From Alphaproteobacteria bacterium (lineage in GTDB: Bacteria; Pseudomonadota; Alphaproteobacteria; UBA7985; JAUIBT01): a DNA stretch of 64,000 nucleotides. Of this stretch, positions 6,450 through 16,250 are shown in pieces. The first letter of the stretch is position 1; the number at the start of each line of letters is the position of its first letter. The stretch covers positions 62,001 to 126,000 of the forward strand of contig JAUIDR010000003.1 of NCBI GenBank assembly GCA_030428565.1, written 5' to 3'. The position numbers and the translations under genes are program-made. The notes below the pieces were generated by a model. The model searched no databases, had not been told where the DNA came from, and worked only from the letters and a program-made list of their open reading frames with translations.

Positions 6450-8855
6450 CTAACGCGCCACTGCGAAGGTCAAACGTTGAGGCGCCAGGCAAATTTGGTC
6501 GTTGCAGGCCTGAAAGACCAGTGTCAGGTCGCCCGGCGTATCGGGCATGATGAACGCGAAACGAAGCGCGTCGTGATATTCGGCAACCGGATCATCGAAG
6601 TAGGTCACCGGGCGCAGGCTTGCCTGTGGCTGCTCAACGATGGTCAAGGAAGCTTCAGCGCTGTCTTGGCCTTGCCAAGTCAATTGGGTTGCAATCAGTT
6701 CGCTTTGTAGGGGCTCCAATGCGTTGATATGCCAGCCTTCAGCGAGCTGGATGTCCAGCTCTGCCATGGGGCGTTGCTCCTGGATTGCAGGGCGCAACCG
6801 AGCGCGCACCACCCCGCCATCGGCGACGCCAAAGCCCGCAAAGCCAGCGTTGGGCTGCCAGACGCGCAAGGCCGCGCGCCAAGCGGTCGCGTGCGCCTCT
6901 GGGTTCTCGCCTATGCGGCCCAACAATCCGGCCAGAGCCTGCTTTGCCAGGGTCTGCGTTTGGCGGTCGTTGCTGCGCTGGGCAAGCTCTGCCATGGCCA
7001 AAACCGCTGCGCTGGAATCCGAAGGCTGCGAACTGTCCATGTTGTCAATGGGCGTGGCGAACAGGGCCGCTTGCGGGGGCCCTTGGCCGATGAACAGACT
7101 GCGTTCGGGCTGCCAAAACTGCTCTGTCATAAGCGCGGCCAAGCGCTGAGCGCGGTCAAAAAAGCGGGGCTGGTTGGTTAGGTCGTGAAGGCTAAGATAG
7201 GCCAGAATAGCAAAAGCATGGTCCTGTAGACCGCCTGCGGTATGGGCGCGATCACCGCCCACGCCGCCCGTATCCATACTAAAGCGCGCCAGGCCCGCTC
7301 CATTTTCAACGAAATGCAGGGCCCAGAGCCGATCCCCGGCACGAACCGCCGCTTGTTGCCAGGCCTCAATCTCCAGCAGGCGCGCGGCGCGGGCCAGGCC
7401 TTCGACCATCTGAGCATTCCAAGCGGTAATGCGCTTGGTGTCTAAAAAGGGCTGGGGACGCAGAGCGCGGGCTTGGCGGAGCCTCTCAAGCTGGCGGTCA
7501 AGCGCAGGATCGAACGGGCCTTTCAGCGCTGCGGTCGAGGCCTGCCCCAGCAAGGGAAAGTCATCGTCGATGTCAAGTCGCGCTGCGAGCGCTCGGCCCT
7601 CATCGCCCAACAGGGCTTGGATCTCTGCGGCCTGCCAAAGGTAGTAGAGGCCTTCTTCTTTGTTTGCACCTGCATCGTGGCTGACGGGTGAATCTGCATC
7701 AAAACCGGCGTAAAACAGCCCATCGCTGGCGCGCATATCGCGGAGTACGAAGGCGACCAGCCGCTCGGCCGTGCGGCGAAAACTGGGATCTTTGTACAGG
7801 ACAGCCGCCCTGGCATAGAGCGCCAAGAGCTGAGCTTGATTATAGAGCATCTTTTCAAAGTGTGGCACCCGCCAAGCCCGATCAACGGCATAGCGATGAA
7901 AGCCGCCGCCGACCTGGTCGTGGATGCCGCCCGCCTGCATGCCTTCCAGGGTGAGCCGCAGGGCCTCGGCTAGCCCAGGATGGCTTGGGGCAAGCTCTAA
8001 GAGGTCCATCAGCCAAGCCAGGCTCGTCTCATTGGGGAACTTGGGTGCGCGGGCCAGACCGCCGAATTTTTGATCTAGATCGAGCAAACGCGCCGAGGCT
8101 GCGTTCAGAGAATCCGTCAAGGTCAGTCGGCGCGCTTCGCCTTCAAGCGCCATAAAGCCTTGCACCGCTTGGCTGAGGCCCCTCGCGAAATTCTCTAGCT
8201 CCTTGGGTTGATGCTGCCAAAGACGTCTACTCTCGTCCAACACTCTGGTCAGGACATCGGGCGGCAAATACGAGGCGATGAAAAAGGGCTCGCCGCTGGG
8301 AAGCAAGACCGCGGTCAGGGGCCAACCGGCGGTCTCTGATGTGATTTGCAGGGCGGTCATATAGAGCAGGTCGATATTGGGGTGCTGCTCTCGATCAACC
8401 TTGATTGCCACAAAGTTCGCGTTGATCAGCGCGGCAATGGCCTCGTTGTCAAAGCTCTCTTCTTCCATCACGTGGCACCAATGGCAGGTGGCATAGCCTA
8501 TCGACAAAAAGATTGGGCGATTGGTTTGACGCGCTAGCGCCAGGGCGTCTGGCCCCCAAGCGTGCCAATCCACGGGCGTATGAGCGTGCTGGCGCAGATA
8601 GGGAGAGGGCTCCAAGATGAGGCGATTGATATAGACCGGCTGGCCGTTGGCATGGCGGTAGCGGGTGCGATCGGCAAAGCGGCCGTCGTAGGCTTGGCTC
8701 AATCTGTCGAGCAAGGCGGGGTTGGTGTCGCCACCTGCCAAGACGAAGGCATTAGCGCTAAAGGCCGAGCTGCTGAAACCGGCAACAAGGCCAAGGCTGC
8801 ATACCAGCGCAACCATGACGAGCTGTGCAAGCGTGGGTCGTTGTGCTGAATTCAT
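6450..8855 (-). CDS. secreted DUF255 (YyaL/SPATA20-like) protein with C-terminal DsbD-alpha-like domain
   Basis: An 801-residue protein in three parts. Residues 1-34 look like a signal peptide (hydrophobic core [16 protein letters not shown], ending SAFSA), so it should act in the periplasm. Next comes a DUF255 thioredoxin-like domain with [17 protein letters not shown] and a [16 protein letters not shown] active site (Cys124/Cys127), followed by the six-hairpin (alpha/alpha) region, including GGFHRYAVD and [12 protein letters not shown], as in YyaL/SPATA20. The last ~110 residues depart from that family: [15 protein letters not shown] and a terminal [13 protein letters not shown] (Cys784/Cys789) resemble the DsbD N-terminal (alpha) domain. 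That makes a two-thiol-centre fusion, probably a periplasmic disulfide reductase or thioredoxin-like enzyme; the substrate is unknown. Intact, no frameshift. Confidence 0.82.
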   Translation of the reverse strand: MNSAQRPTLAQLVMVALVCSLGLVAGFSSSAFSANAFVLAGGDTNPALLDRLSQAYDGRFADRTRYRHANGQPVYINRLILEPSPYLRQHAHTPVDWHAWGPDALALARQTNRPIFLSIGYATCHWCHVMEEESFDNEAIAALINANFVAIKVDREQHPNIDLLYMTALQITSETAGWPLTAVLLPSGEPFFIASYLPPDVLTRVLDESRRLWQHQPKELENFARGLSQAVQGFMALEGEARRLTLTDSLNAASARLLDLDQKFGGLARAPKFPNETSLAWLMDLLELAPSHPGLAEALRLTLEGMQAGGIHDQVGGGFHRYAVDRAWRVPHFEKMLYNQAQLLALYARAAVLYKDPSFRRTAERLVAFVLRDMRASDGLFYAGFDADSPVSHDAGANKEEGLYYLWQAAEIQALLGDEGRALAARLDIDDDFPLLGQASTAALKGPFDPALDRQLERLRQARALRPQPFLDTKRITAWNAQMVEGLARAARLLEIEAWQQAAVRAGDRLWALHFVENGAGLARFSMDTGGVGGDRAHTAGGLQDHAFAILAYLSLHDLTNQPRFFDRAQRLAALMTEQFWQPERSLFIGQGPPQAALFATPIDNMDSSQPSDSSAAVLAMAELAQRSNDRQTQTLAKQALAGLLGRIGENPEAHATAWRAALRVWQPNAGFAGFGVADGGVVRARLRPAIQEQRPMAELDIQLAEGWHINALEPLQSELIATQLTWQGQDSAEASLTIVEQPQASLRPVTYFDDPVAEYHDALRFAFIMPDTPGDLTLVFQACNDQICLAPQRLTFAVAR

Positions 8856-9050
8856 GCCAAGTCTTGCCTATACCGGTGGTCAGTGGCCCATTATTCAGGC
8901 GCAAGCAGCGCTTACCAGCAAGACACGATTGGGCGAGGCGACCGGCAGGCGTGGCGGCTATCCAAGTCTCGCCTTGCAGGCCAAGCGTTCGCTTGGGCTT
9001 ATTTTTAAGTTTATCAAAGGCCTAGCAGATTAGCGGCGGCGGTGTTCAGC

Positions 9051-9452
9051 CTATTGTGCCGCGCTGTTGCCTTGAGCGTCAGTGCTGGACAGAGCGTCGT
9101 GCATTTGCGCCAGGTCAGAGCGGCGGGCGACGCCGGTCTCACACAGGCAGGCTTCTGCGCTTTTGGCGTCTTCCAAATCGCAGGCGGCTTTGCGGCTCTT
9201 GACCCAATAGGCTTGCGAACGCGCGAACATGACGCTGGGTTTTGTGGCCAGATCGGGCATGTTCACATCAAGCTGTTGCAGCTCCTGGCCGACTTGTTGG
9301 GCCAATTCTTTGACCTCGCCTTCCACTTTGTTCAGCGGATCGCCCTGGCAGCTATCCGTGCCGGTTTCTTCTGCAAATGCGGGCGCGTATAGCACGCCGA
9401 ATGCGAGGCTGACGCATAGGATATGGGGAAAAAACGGGCGAGTCTGAGGCAT
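9051..9452 (-). CDS. small secreted protein, LprI/DUF1311-like
   Basis: A 133-residue protein with a clear signal peptide (hydrophobic stretch ILCVSLAFGVLYAPAFA, likely cut after AFA). The mature part has four cysteines, one near its start and three in KAACDLEDAKSAEACLCE. The C-terminal pattern SQAYWVKSRKAACDLE...C...VARRSDLAQM resembles the DUF1311/LprI family, in which a W-x-x-(Y/S)-R-x-A-x-C strand and a later Cys-Arg helix are linked by disulfides; some members inhibit lysozyme. The match is by eye and weak. It sits between rnd and the secreted DUF255 redox protein, both leftward, with spacers of about 135 and 195 bp. The link to a disulfide enzyme is suggestive only. Confidence 0.55.
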   Translation of the reverse strand: MPQTRPFFPHILCVSLAFGVLYAPAFAEETGTDSCQGDPLNKVEGEVKELAQQVGQELQQLDVNMPDLATKPSVMFARSQAYWVKSRKAACDLEDAKSAEACLCETGVARRSDLAQMHDALSSTDAQGNSAAQ

Positions 9453-9587
9453 GGCGGAAGCTTACTGCGATTCTGTTTGGCACGACAAGGGTACAAGCAG
9501 TCTCACTGAGTGGTTTCTTGCGGAAATTTGGCTGGTCGCTGGCAGAGTAAGGAGCGCGCGCCGAAAGCTTGTACGCCCCAACGCGCT

Positions 9588-10793
9588 TTAGTCTGCACTA
9601 TCCTGGTCCGCCTTCTTGAGGGCTTCGACGCTCTGGCAGACCACGCGGCCATCGTGGATGCGAATACAGATCTGGCCCGCCAGCAATTCGCGCGCTTTTT
9701 GCCCGAAGATCTCATTGCGCCAGCCGCGATTGGCGGGCAGGTCGGCCTCGGGGTTTTGCGCCATCGTGCGTAGGTCATCGGCATTGGCTAGCAGCTTGGG
9801 AGCCACGCCGAATTCCTGGCTCTGGAATTGCAGCAAGACCCGCAACAGTTCGACTTGCGCGGTCAAGTAACCGGGCAGCTTGCCTTGGCGCTTGGGCAGT
9901 TGCGGGCAATCGGCTTTGGGCGTCGCAGCGCCGACGCGAATAGCTTCCAACAGTGCGGCCCCTAGGGCGCCTTGCGCGCGGCCTTTATCAACGCCTCGGA
10001 TAGCGAGCAATGCGTCTTGGGTCTGCGGGGCAGCGGCGGCCAACTCCAACACAGCATCGTCGCGCATGACGCGATTGCGGGGTACGTCGCGGCGCTGGGC
10101 TTCGCGCTCGCGCACGTCGGCCACTTCGCGCAAGATGGCCAGAAACTTAGGCTTGTCAGAGCGCGGCTTGAGGCGTTTCCAAGACTGGCGGAAATCCACC
10201 GCGTAGGTGTCGGGCGAACCCAAGATGGCCATTTCTTCATCCAGCCAGTGTTCGCGACCCTTTTCGCTCATCATGGTCTGCAAATGCTCGTAGACCGTGC
10301 GCAAGTGGGAGACATCGCCCAGGGCATAATCGATTTGCTTTTCGGTCAAGGGGCGCTTGGCCCAATTGGTATAGCGGCTGGATTTGTCAACTTGGGCACC
10401 GACGATGGCGTTGACCAGCGGCTCATAGCCGATATTTTCACCAAAACCACAGACCATGGCGGCGATTTGGGTGTCGAACAAAGGCGTCGGCACCTGTCCG
10501 CCTGACAAATAGTGCATGATCTCCAAGTCCTGCCGCGCGGCGTGGAAGACCTTGAGAACTTTGGGATTTGCCATCAGCGCGAACAGCGGTGCGAGGTCAA
10601 GCTCGGGGGCCAGGGTGTCGATGGCCACCGCCTTGCTGGCGGTTCCGATTTGCACCAAACAGAGCTGCGGCCAATAGGTGGTCTCACGCACGAACTCGGT
10701 GTCAACGGTGATGTAGGGCTCTTGGGCGGCCTCTTGGCACAGCGCTTCAAGTGCGGCTTGTTCGGTGATGGGGGTCAGGTCGTATTCGATCAT
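9588..10793 (-). CDS. rnd: ribonuclease D
   Basis: 3'-5' exoribonuclease that trims tRNA and other structured RNA ends. The N-terminal DEDD exonuclease domain shows YITVDTEFVRETTYWP with Asp31 and Glu33, HAARQDLEIM as the second motif, and YALGDVSHL with the final Asp. After it comes the HRDC domain (around 215-290, LREVADVREREAQRRDVPRNRVMRD in pieces) and a second helical domain. Length 401 aa is usual for RNase D. It follows the EamA gene by 31 bp and is probably read from the same leftward transcript. A second, shorter RNase D-like protein is encoded at 26700-27314. Confidence 0.95.
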   Translation of the reverse strand: MIEYDLTPITEQAALEALCQEAAQEPYITVDTEFVRETTYWPQLCLVQIGTASKAVAIDTLAPELDLAPLFALMANPKVLKVFHAARQDLEIMHYLSGGQVPTPLFDTQIAAMVCGFGENIGYEPLVNAIVGAQVDKSSRYTNWAKRPLTEKQIDYALGDVSHLRTVYEHLQTMMSEKGREHWLDEEMAILGSPDTYAVDFRQSWKRLKPRSDKPKFLAILREVADVREREAQRRDVPRNRVMRDDAVLELAAAAPQTQDALLAIRGVDKGRAQGALGAALLEAIRVGAATPKADCPQLPKRQGKLPGYLTAQVELLRVLLQFQSQEFGVAPKLLANADDLRTMAQNPEADLPANRGWRNEIFGQKARELLAGQICIRIHDGRVVCQSVEALKKADQDSAD

Positions 10794-10824
10794 GTTTCGT
10801 CTTTTGTCCGCCAGATCGGCAATA

Positions 10825-11760
10825 TCAGTTCGCGGCGGGGCGAAGCTTGGGGCTCAGCATGCGCTGACTGTTGACCACAAGCAGGCCGGTTAGAACCAAG
10901 GCAATGCCGACAAAGGTGAGGGAGGTGAAGTGCTCGCCGCGTACCAACCAGGCATAGAAGGCGGCGAATGCGGGCATCAGGAAATTCCAAAAACTGAAGT
11001 ATTTAGCGCCGCCTTGGTGGATCAGGAACAGCATCAAGAAGATGGCAAAGACCGACAGCACCACGGTTGACCAGGTCATGGCGAACAGCACCAGCGGCGT
11101 TGGATCAAAAGCAAAGCCCTCCAGCAGGCCCGCCAACAGTAGGCAGGGCAAGGCCGCGGCCATGAACTGGATGCTCATTTCGTTGATCTTCGAAGGGCAG
11201 CGGACATATTTAGAGGTATAGACCGCACCCAAGGCATAGGCGACCGCTGCTAGCACGTTGGCAAAGATGGCACCGCTGAGCTGCATGTCGCCGGACAGCT
11301 TTTGGCTAATGATAAGGAGCACGCCCAAGAAGCCCAGCGCCGCGCCCAGCATATCCCAGCGGGTCAACCATTTGCCCGTGAGCAGTACATAAAAGAACAG
11401 CGCAATCAGCGGCTGCAGACCCGCGATAATGCCGGATATGCCCGGCGGCACACCGCGCGAAATGGCAAAGAAGACCCCGCCTAAATACAGGCCTTGCAAC
11501 AAGAGGCCGGCCACGGCGATATGCAGGATCTGGCGCAGGCTGAGCGCCCAGCGGTGGCGCAGAACGCGGCCCATAACGAGCAAGATTAGGGCTGCCAAAA
11601 AGAAGCGGAAGCCTAAGAAGGTGAAGGGGCCACTGCCCGTCAGGCCCATATCGGCAAAGATAAAACCGGTACTAAAGACCGCCGTAAAAGCGATGGCAGC
11701 GCCGTGCAAGCGCGCTTCAGCGGGCGCGGCGGTGTTTGGCGAGGCAGTGTTGGGCATCAA
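10825..11760 (-). CDS. EamA/DMT family transporter
   Basis: A 311-residue inner-membrane protein with about ten hydrophobic helices arranged as two EamA repeats. The first repeat starts GAAIAFTAVFSTGFIFADMG and includes TFLGFRFFLAALIL; the second includes LGAVYTSKYV and ends FVGIALVLTGLLVVNSQR. EamA proteins export metabolites or amino acids, but the substrate cannot be told. The start ATG overlaps the gph stop by 4 bp, so it is translationally coupled to the phosphatase and likely belongs to the tkt-pgk-gph transcript. Intact and of normal length. Confidence 0.88.
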   Translation of the reverse strand: MMPNTASPNTAAPAEARLHGAAIAFTAVFSTGFIFADMGLTGSGPFTFLGFRFFLAALILLVMGRVLRHRWALSLRQILHIAVAGLLLQGLYLGGVFFAISRGVPPGISGIIAGLQPLIALFFYVLLTGKWLTRWDMLGAALGFLGVLLIISQKLSGDMQLSGAIFANVLAAVAYALGAVYTSKYVRCPSKINEMSIQFMAAALPCLLLAGLLEGFAFDPTPLVLFAMTWSTVVLSVFAIFLMLFLIHQGGAKYFSFWNFLMPAFAAFYAWLVRGEHFTSLTFVGIALVLTGLLVVNSQRMLSPKLRPAAN

Positions 11761-12437
11761 GCGGCTTTCTCTAAAGGGTCGAGGCCCAACAGGGGCAAGA
11801 GGTCTGGAAACTGCTCGCAGCGGTGGTCGAAATCCAGCTCTTCGACTTCGTGGCGACGGTAGCCGTAAGTCATCAGTGCCATGGCGCAGCCTGCATTGCG
11901 CGCGGCATTACAGTCGGTGACGGAATCGCCGATCATCAGGGTTGCCTCGGGCGCGATGCCGGTCTGCTCGGCGATGTAGTGCAAGCCCATGGGATCGGGC
12001 TTCATAACGGCCACACTGTCCCCGCAGATGATGTGATCCATGGGCAGCTGCAGGTCGAAGTGTTCGGCCAGCGGCAGAGCGGCTACGCGGGCCTTGTTGG
12101 TGCAAATGCTGAGCGTGAAGCCCGCCCCAGCCAAGCGATCCAGCGTGGCTGACACGCCGGGAAAGACCCTGGTCTCGACGGTCAGGCGCTTCATATATAG
12201 CGCGCGAAAGGCCTCGCGCTCGCGCTCGTAATCGGTCTCGCTTAGAGGGCCGAGGCCTGCTTCCAGGGCTTCGCGTAACATAAGGTACATGCCATTGCCG
12301 ATGCGGCGGCGAAAGACCAAGGGGTCGATAACAGGCAGCCCGTGGCTGGCCAGCAGCTCGTTGGCGGCGCCGGCGATATCCGGGTAGGAATCGATCAGGG
12401 TGCCGTCCAGATCAAAGACGAGACTTTTGTAGCTCAT
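11757..12437 (-). CDS. gph: HAD-family phosphoglycolate phosphatase-like
   Basis: A 226-residue haloacid-dehalogenase phosphatase. Motif I is FDLDGTLIDSYPDI just after the start, motif II is SICTNK, and motif IV is MIGDSVTDCNAARNAG, all as in phosphoglycolate phosphatase, which detoxifies 2-phosphoglycolate. The start is placed at the ATG at 12437 because a GGAGGG ribosome-binding site precedes it at a good distance. The 53 in-frame codons upstream are Arg/Pro-rich and not homologous to the family. It follows pgk by about 60 bp. PGP assignment within the HAD family is likely but not certain; pyrophosphatase PpaX-like activity is an alternative. Confidence 0.82.
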   Translation of the reverse strand: MSYKSLVFDLDGTLIDSYPDIAGAANELLASHGLPVIDPLVFRRRIGNGMYLMLREALEAGLGPLSETDYEREREAFRALYMKRLTVETRVFPGVSATLDRLAGAGFTLSICTNKARVAALPLAEHFDLQLPMDHIICGDSVAVMKPDPMGLHYIAEQTGIAPEATLMIGDSVTDCNAARNAGCAMALMTYGYRRHEVEELDFDHRCEQFPDLLPLLGLDPLEKAA

Positions 12438-12495
12438 GCTTGGGCCCTCCCAGCGGCGTCTGCGCGTCGGGCGACAAGGGAAGCTGTTGTGATGA

Positions 12496-13674
12496 TCACC
12501 GGCGCAAGATGGCAACGCCGGGCAGCTCTTTGCCCTCCAGCCACTCCAAGAAGGCCCCGCCCGCGGTCGAAACGTAGGAAAAATCTTCCAAGGCACCGGC
12601 GTGCTTCAGGGCTGCCACGGTATCGCCGCCTCCAGCAACCGAGGTCATGCGACCGGCCTTGGACAGCGCCGCGGCCTTCTGAGCGACGGCGTTGGTGCCT
12701 AGATCAAACGGCGGGACTTCAAACACGCCCAAGGGCCCGTTCCAAAGCAGGGTCTTGCAGCCGTCCAGCAGGCTCTCAAGCGCCGCAACCGACGCCGGGC
12801 CAACATCCAAGATCATCTCATCAGCGGGCACGGCGTCAACGCTGACAACGTGGGCCTTGTCTGGCGCATCAAAGGCGGGCGTGACCTGAACGTCCAGCGG
12901 CAAGACAATCTGTCGGCCCGAAGCTTCTGCCTTTGCCATAATGGCGCGCGCCGTGTCCAGCAAGTCGGGTTCGCACAAGGAGGTGCCGATTGCGACGCCT
13001 TTGGCGGCCAGGAAGGTGTTGGCCATGCCGCCGCCGATAATCAAGGCGTCTACGCGCTCCAACAGGTGTTCGAGGACCGCCAGCTTGGTCGAGACCTTGG
13101 CTCCGCCCACGACCGCAGCGATGGGGCGCTCGCCCTGGCCAACCGCGGTCTCCAGCGCCGCCACTTCTTCGCGCATCAACAGACCCGCATATGACGGCAA
13201 CAAGCGCGCGACACCTTCGGTCGAGGCGTGAGCGCGATGGGCGCATGAAAAGGCATCACCGATATAAACGTCAGCTGTGCCAGCCAGGGCCGCAGCAAAG
13301 TCTGGGTCGTTCTTTTCTTCGCCGGCGTTAAAGCGCAGGTTTTCGAGCAGGATGACTTTGGCCGTTGCCTGGCGCGCTTGGTCGATCTCGGCCAACGCAA
13401 CCGTTTCGCCCAAGCGGCTCTCCAGTTCGGGCACCAGCGGCGCTAGGCTAAGATCGGCGACGACTTGTCCTTTAGGTCGGCCCAGGTGAGCGCCGATCAC
13501 CACTTCTGCCCCCATGGCGCGCAGCGCACGCACGGTGGGCAAGCTGCGCTCAATGCGCGTGGCGTCCGTGACCTTGCCGTCTTTCATCGGCACGTTCAGA
13601 TCCAAGCGGACCAAAACACGCTTTCCGTTCAGATCAGCTTGCTGGAAATCGGGCAGGGTCGCGTCGGCGGTCAT
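12496..13674 (-). CDS. pgk: phosphoglycerate kinase
   Basis: Glycolytic and gluconeogenic enzyme that interconverts 1,3-bisphosphoglycerate plus ADP and 3-phosphoglycerate plus ATP. The family landmarks are all present: [21 protein letters not shown] in pieces near residues 18-38, [40 protein letters not shown] and the C-terminal [11 protein letters not shown] with [14 protein letters not shown]. Length 392 aa is standard. It starts 3 bp after the tkt stop, so the two are cotranscribed. In many alphaproteobacteria gap lies between tkt and pgk; here it is absent from that place. Confidence 0.98.
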   Translation of the reverse strand: MTADATLPDFQQADLNGKRVLVRLDLNVPMKDGKVTDATRIERSLPTVRALRAMGAEVVIGAHLGRPKGQVVADLSLAPLVPELESRLGETVALAEIDQARQATAKVILLENLRFNAGEEKNDPDFAAALAGTADVYIGDAFSCAHRAHASTEGVARLLPSYAGLLMREEVAALETAVGQGERPIAAVVGGAKVSTKLAVLEHLLERVDALIIGGGMANTFLAAKGVAIGTSLCEPDLLDTARAIMAKAEASGRQIVLPLDVQVTPAFDAPDKAHVVSVDAVPADEMILDVGPASVAALESLLDGCKTLLWNGPLGVFEVPPFDLGTNAVAQKAAALSKAGRMTSVAGGGDTVAALKHAGALEDFSYVSTAGGAFLEWLEGKELPGVAILRR

Positions 13675-13677
13675 GGC

Positions 13678-15693
13678 TTACTTTCCTTCAGAGTTCAAAA
13701 GGGCTTCGACATCCAGGTCGGCAATCAATTGCTCAGCGCGCGCGGCAACATTCTCGGCTGTAAAGCCGAAGTGCTTGAACAGCTCGCCCGCTGGGGCAGA
13801 AGCGCCGAAGCTTTCCATGCACACCACGTCGTCAGCATACTTGTACCAACCTTGGTCAATTCCAGCTTCAATCGCCAGCACAGGCGCGTCGCCCAAAACG
13901 TCGAGTTGATAGCTGCTGCGCTGAGTATCAAAGGCCTCAAGGCAGGGCATGGATACCACGGTCGCCTTGATGTTCTTTTCGGCCAGTTTCTCGGCGGCAG
14001 CGACAGCCAGCTCCACCTCAGAGCCGGTAGCCATCAGGGTAACGTCGCGCTCGCTCTTATCGCCGCTCAAGATGTAGCCGCCCTTGGCGGTCAGGTTCTC
14101 TTTCTTGGTCGAGGCGCGCAGCGCGGGCAGGCCTTGACGCGACAGAGCCAAAACGCAGGGGCCGCTGGTGTTGGCCAATGAGGCTTGCCAGGCTTCAGCC
14201 GTCTCAAGCGCGTCGGCAGGACGCCAGACCTGCAGATTGGGGATGGCGCGCAGGCTGGCGACGTGCTCGACTGGCTGGTGCGTGGGGCCGTCTTCGCCCA
14301 GGCCGATAGAATCGTGGGTCAGGACATAAATGACGGGCGTGCCCATCAAGGCCGCCAGGCGCATAGCCGGGCGCATATAGTCAGAAAAGACCAAGAAAGT
14401 GCCACCGTAGGGACGGAAGCCCCCGTGCAGCGCCAGACCGTTCATGATGGCGCCCATGGCGAATTCGCGCACGCCGTAGTGGATATAGGCGCCGCCGTAG
14501 GCCCCCTTTTGAACGGGCTCCTGGCTCTTGGCTTTGGTGTTGTTGGAGCCGGTCAAATCGGCTGAGCCACCGACAAAGCCGGGCACCGCGTCCGCGATCG
14601 CGTTGAGCGTGTTTTCGCTGGCCTTGCGGGTTGCGACCTTGGGCATGTCTTTGGCCAGGGCCTTTTTGTGTGCCGCGATGGCATCGTTGAGCGCGCTGGT
14701 GTCGCCCGAGCCATAGGCGGCCTGCCAGGCGTCGCGCTGCTCTTGCGGAGCGTTGGCGAAACGCTCGCTCCAAGCCGCAAATTCGCCTTGCCCGCGCGCG
14801 CCGATTGCGCGCCACGCTTCCAGTACCTCGGCGGGTGTCTCAAAGGCTTCGCCCGCCCAACCCAAGGCCTCGCGCATGCCTGCGATTTCTTCGGCGCCCA
14901 GAGGGGCACCGTGGGTCTTGGCGGTTCCGGCCAGCGTCGGCGCGCCCCAACCGATCACGGTCTTGCAAGCGATCAGGGTCGGCTTGTCTTGGTTCTTGGC
15001 TTGGCTCAAGGCTGCGTCGATAGCGGCCATGTCGTGGCCGTCAACACTCAGCGTCGCCCAGCCAGCGGCTTCGAAGCGCTTGATCTGGTCTTCGGAGGTC
15101 GAAACGTCGGTCGAACCGTCAATAGTAATGGCGTTGTCGTCCCACAGCACGATCAACTTGGACAGGCCTTGGTGGCCCGCGAAGGAGATCGCCTCTTGGC
15201 TGATGCCTTCCATCAGGCAGCCGTCGCCGGCAATGGCGTAGGTGTGGTGGTCAACCAAGTCATCGCCATAGCGCGCATTGGCCATACGCTCACCCAGGGC
15301 CAGGCCAACGGCCATGGCCAGACCTTGGCCCAGCGGGCCGGTAGTGGTCTCGATACCCGGTGCGTGGCCGTATTCGGGATGGCCTGCTGTGATGGAGCCC
15401 ATCTGGCGGAAGTTCTTGATCTGCTCCAGGGTCATTTCCGGGTAGCCGGTCAAATAGAGCAGCGAATAAAGCAGCATGGAGCCGTGGCCCGCCGACAGCA
15501 CAAAGCGGTCACGGTCGGCCCAATCGGGTTGGCTGGCGTCGAATTTCAGATGCTTGCTGAACAGCACCGTCGCCACGTCGGCCATGCCCAACGGCATGCC
15601 AGGGTGGCCGGAATTGGCGGCTTGAACGGCGTCAGCGGACAAGAAGCGGATCGCGTTAGCCAGGGTCTTGTCTTGCGTTGACTGATCGAGCAT
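13678..15693 (-). CDS. tkt: transketolase
   Basis: Thiamine-diphosphate enzyme of the pentose phosphate pathway that moves two-carbon ketol units between sugars. Present in order: SGHPGMPLGMADV near residue 29, GPLGQGLAMAVG, the ThDP/Mg motif GDGCLMEGISQEA, IVLWDDNAITIDG, GSADLTGSNNT in the pyrimidine-binding domain, and EDGPTHQPVEH. The start is the ATG at 15693 (671 aa, normal for Tkt), which begins MLDQSTQDKTLANAIRFLS. The 42 in-frame codons upstream are Arg/Pro-rich and unrelated. It heads the leftward tkt-pgk-gph-EamA run. Confidence 0.97.
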   Translation of the reverse strand: MLDQSTQDKTLANAIRFLSADAVQAANSGHPGMPLGMADVATVLFSKHLKFDASQPDWADRDRFVLSAGHGSMLLYSLLYLTGYPEMTLEQIKNFRQMGSITAGHPEYGHAPGIETTTGPLGQGLAMAVGLALGERMANARYGDDLVDHHTYAIAGDGCLMEGISQEAISFAGHQGLSKLIVLWDDNAITIDGSTDVSTSEDQIKRFEAAGWATLSVDGHDMAAIDAALSQAKNQDKPTLIACKTVIGWGAPTLAGTAKTHGAPLGAEEIAGMREALGWAGEAFETPAEVLEAWRAIGARGQGEFAAWSERFANAPQEQRDAWQAAYGSGDTSALNDAIAAHKKALAKDMPKVATRKASENTLNAIADAVPGFVGGSADLTGSNNTKAKSQEPVQKGAYGGAYIHYGVREFAMGAIMNGLALHGGFRPYGGTFLVFSDYMRPAMRLAALMGTPVIYVLTHDSIGLGEDGPTHQPVEHVASLRAIPNLQVWRPADALETAEAWQASLANTSGPCVLALSRQGLPALRASTKKENLTAKGGYILSGDKSERDVTLMATGSEVELAVAAAEKLAEKNIKATVVSMPCLEAFDTQRSSYQLDVLGDAPVLAIEAGIDQGWYKYADDVVCMESFGASAPAGELFKHFGFTAENVAARAEQLIADLDVEALLNSEGK

Positions 15694-16250
15694 GGGCAAG
15701 GGTCTACTTTCGATTGGCGAGCGGCAGCGGGTTGCGTCCCTTGGGGGCGCGCCAGCCCGAGCGTCGTTGTATGATGGATGGTTCGGCATCTGAGGCCAAA
15801 GGGCGCGCTGTCGCGTCATCCGTCTTGGTCTAAGGCACCGAAGCTCGGCTACTTCCTACGACTGTCCGCGGCCCGGGTCAAACCCTGGAAAAGGCCTGAA
15901 TGGCGTGATTTGCTAGAAATTGCATGCCAAAGACGGCCTGCGCGCTTTTGCTCACCAACGCAGACTGGTTCTGGTCGGCCCGCGCTGGCATTTTGGCCCG
16001 AGTTATCAGCAATTCGATCAAAAACGGGCGGATTGTTCGAATGGGGAATGCAAGTTGCAGGCTTGCTGCTCAGCCGGGGCTTTGCCCTTGACTTGCAAGC
16101 CCGGCCTGATGCCAATACTTTGGCTGATTAAATGGCTGCCTTTGCGCGCGCTTGTTTGGGGTTCCAAACCCGGCTGTGCGCTGCCAGCCGTGCGTTCTGC
16201 GCTCTGCGCAGGCTCAACATCCGGTGCGAACACCAATGCAAGAAAGCTTT
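15694..16250. other. Intergenic region upstream of tkt, no protein gene supported
   Basis: About 560 bp between the divergent starts of tkt and the Sel1/SPOR gene. Short open frames exist on both strands but look like neither family proteins nor genes with ribosome-binding sites. It must hold both promoters. On the minus strand, roughly 15785-15895 can form a long imperfect hairpin: AGGCC and CCAGGG upstream pair with CCCT and GGCCT downstream, with a small CCGA/TCGG hairpin near the tip. This might be a structured RNA, but the pairing is weak and unconfirmed. Confidence 0.5.

Noticed and set aside
9476-9495. Sigma-54 promoter starting TTGGCACG
   Set aside because: The -24 half is good, but the -12 half lacks GC at the required distance.
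15849-16115. Minus-strand 88-residue open frame upstream of tkt
   Set aside because: Arg/Ser-rich composition, no ribosome-binding site and no family features; it overlaps the likely promoter region.
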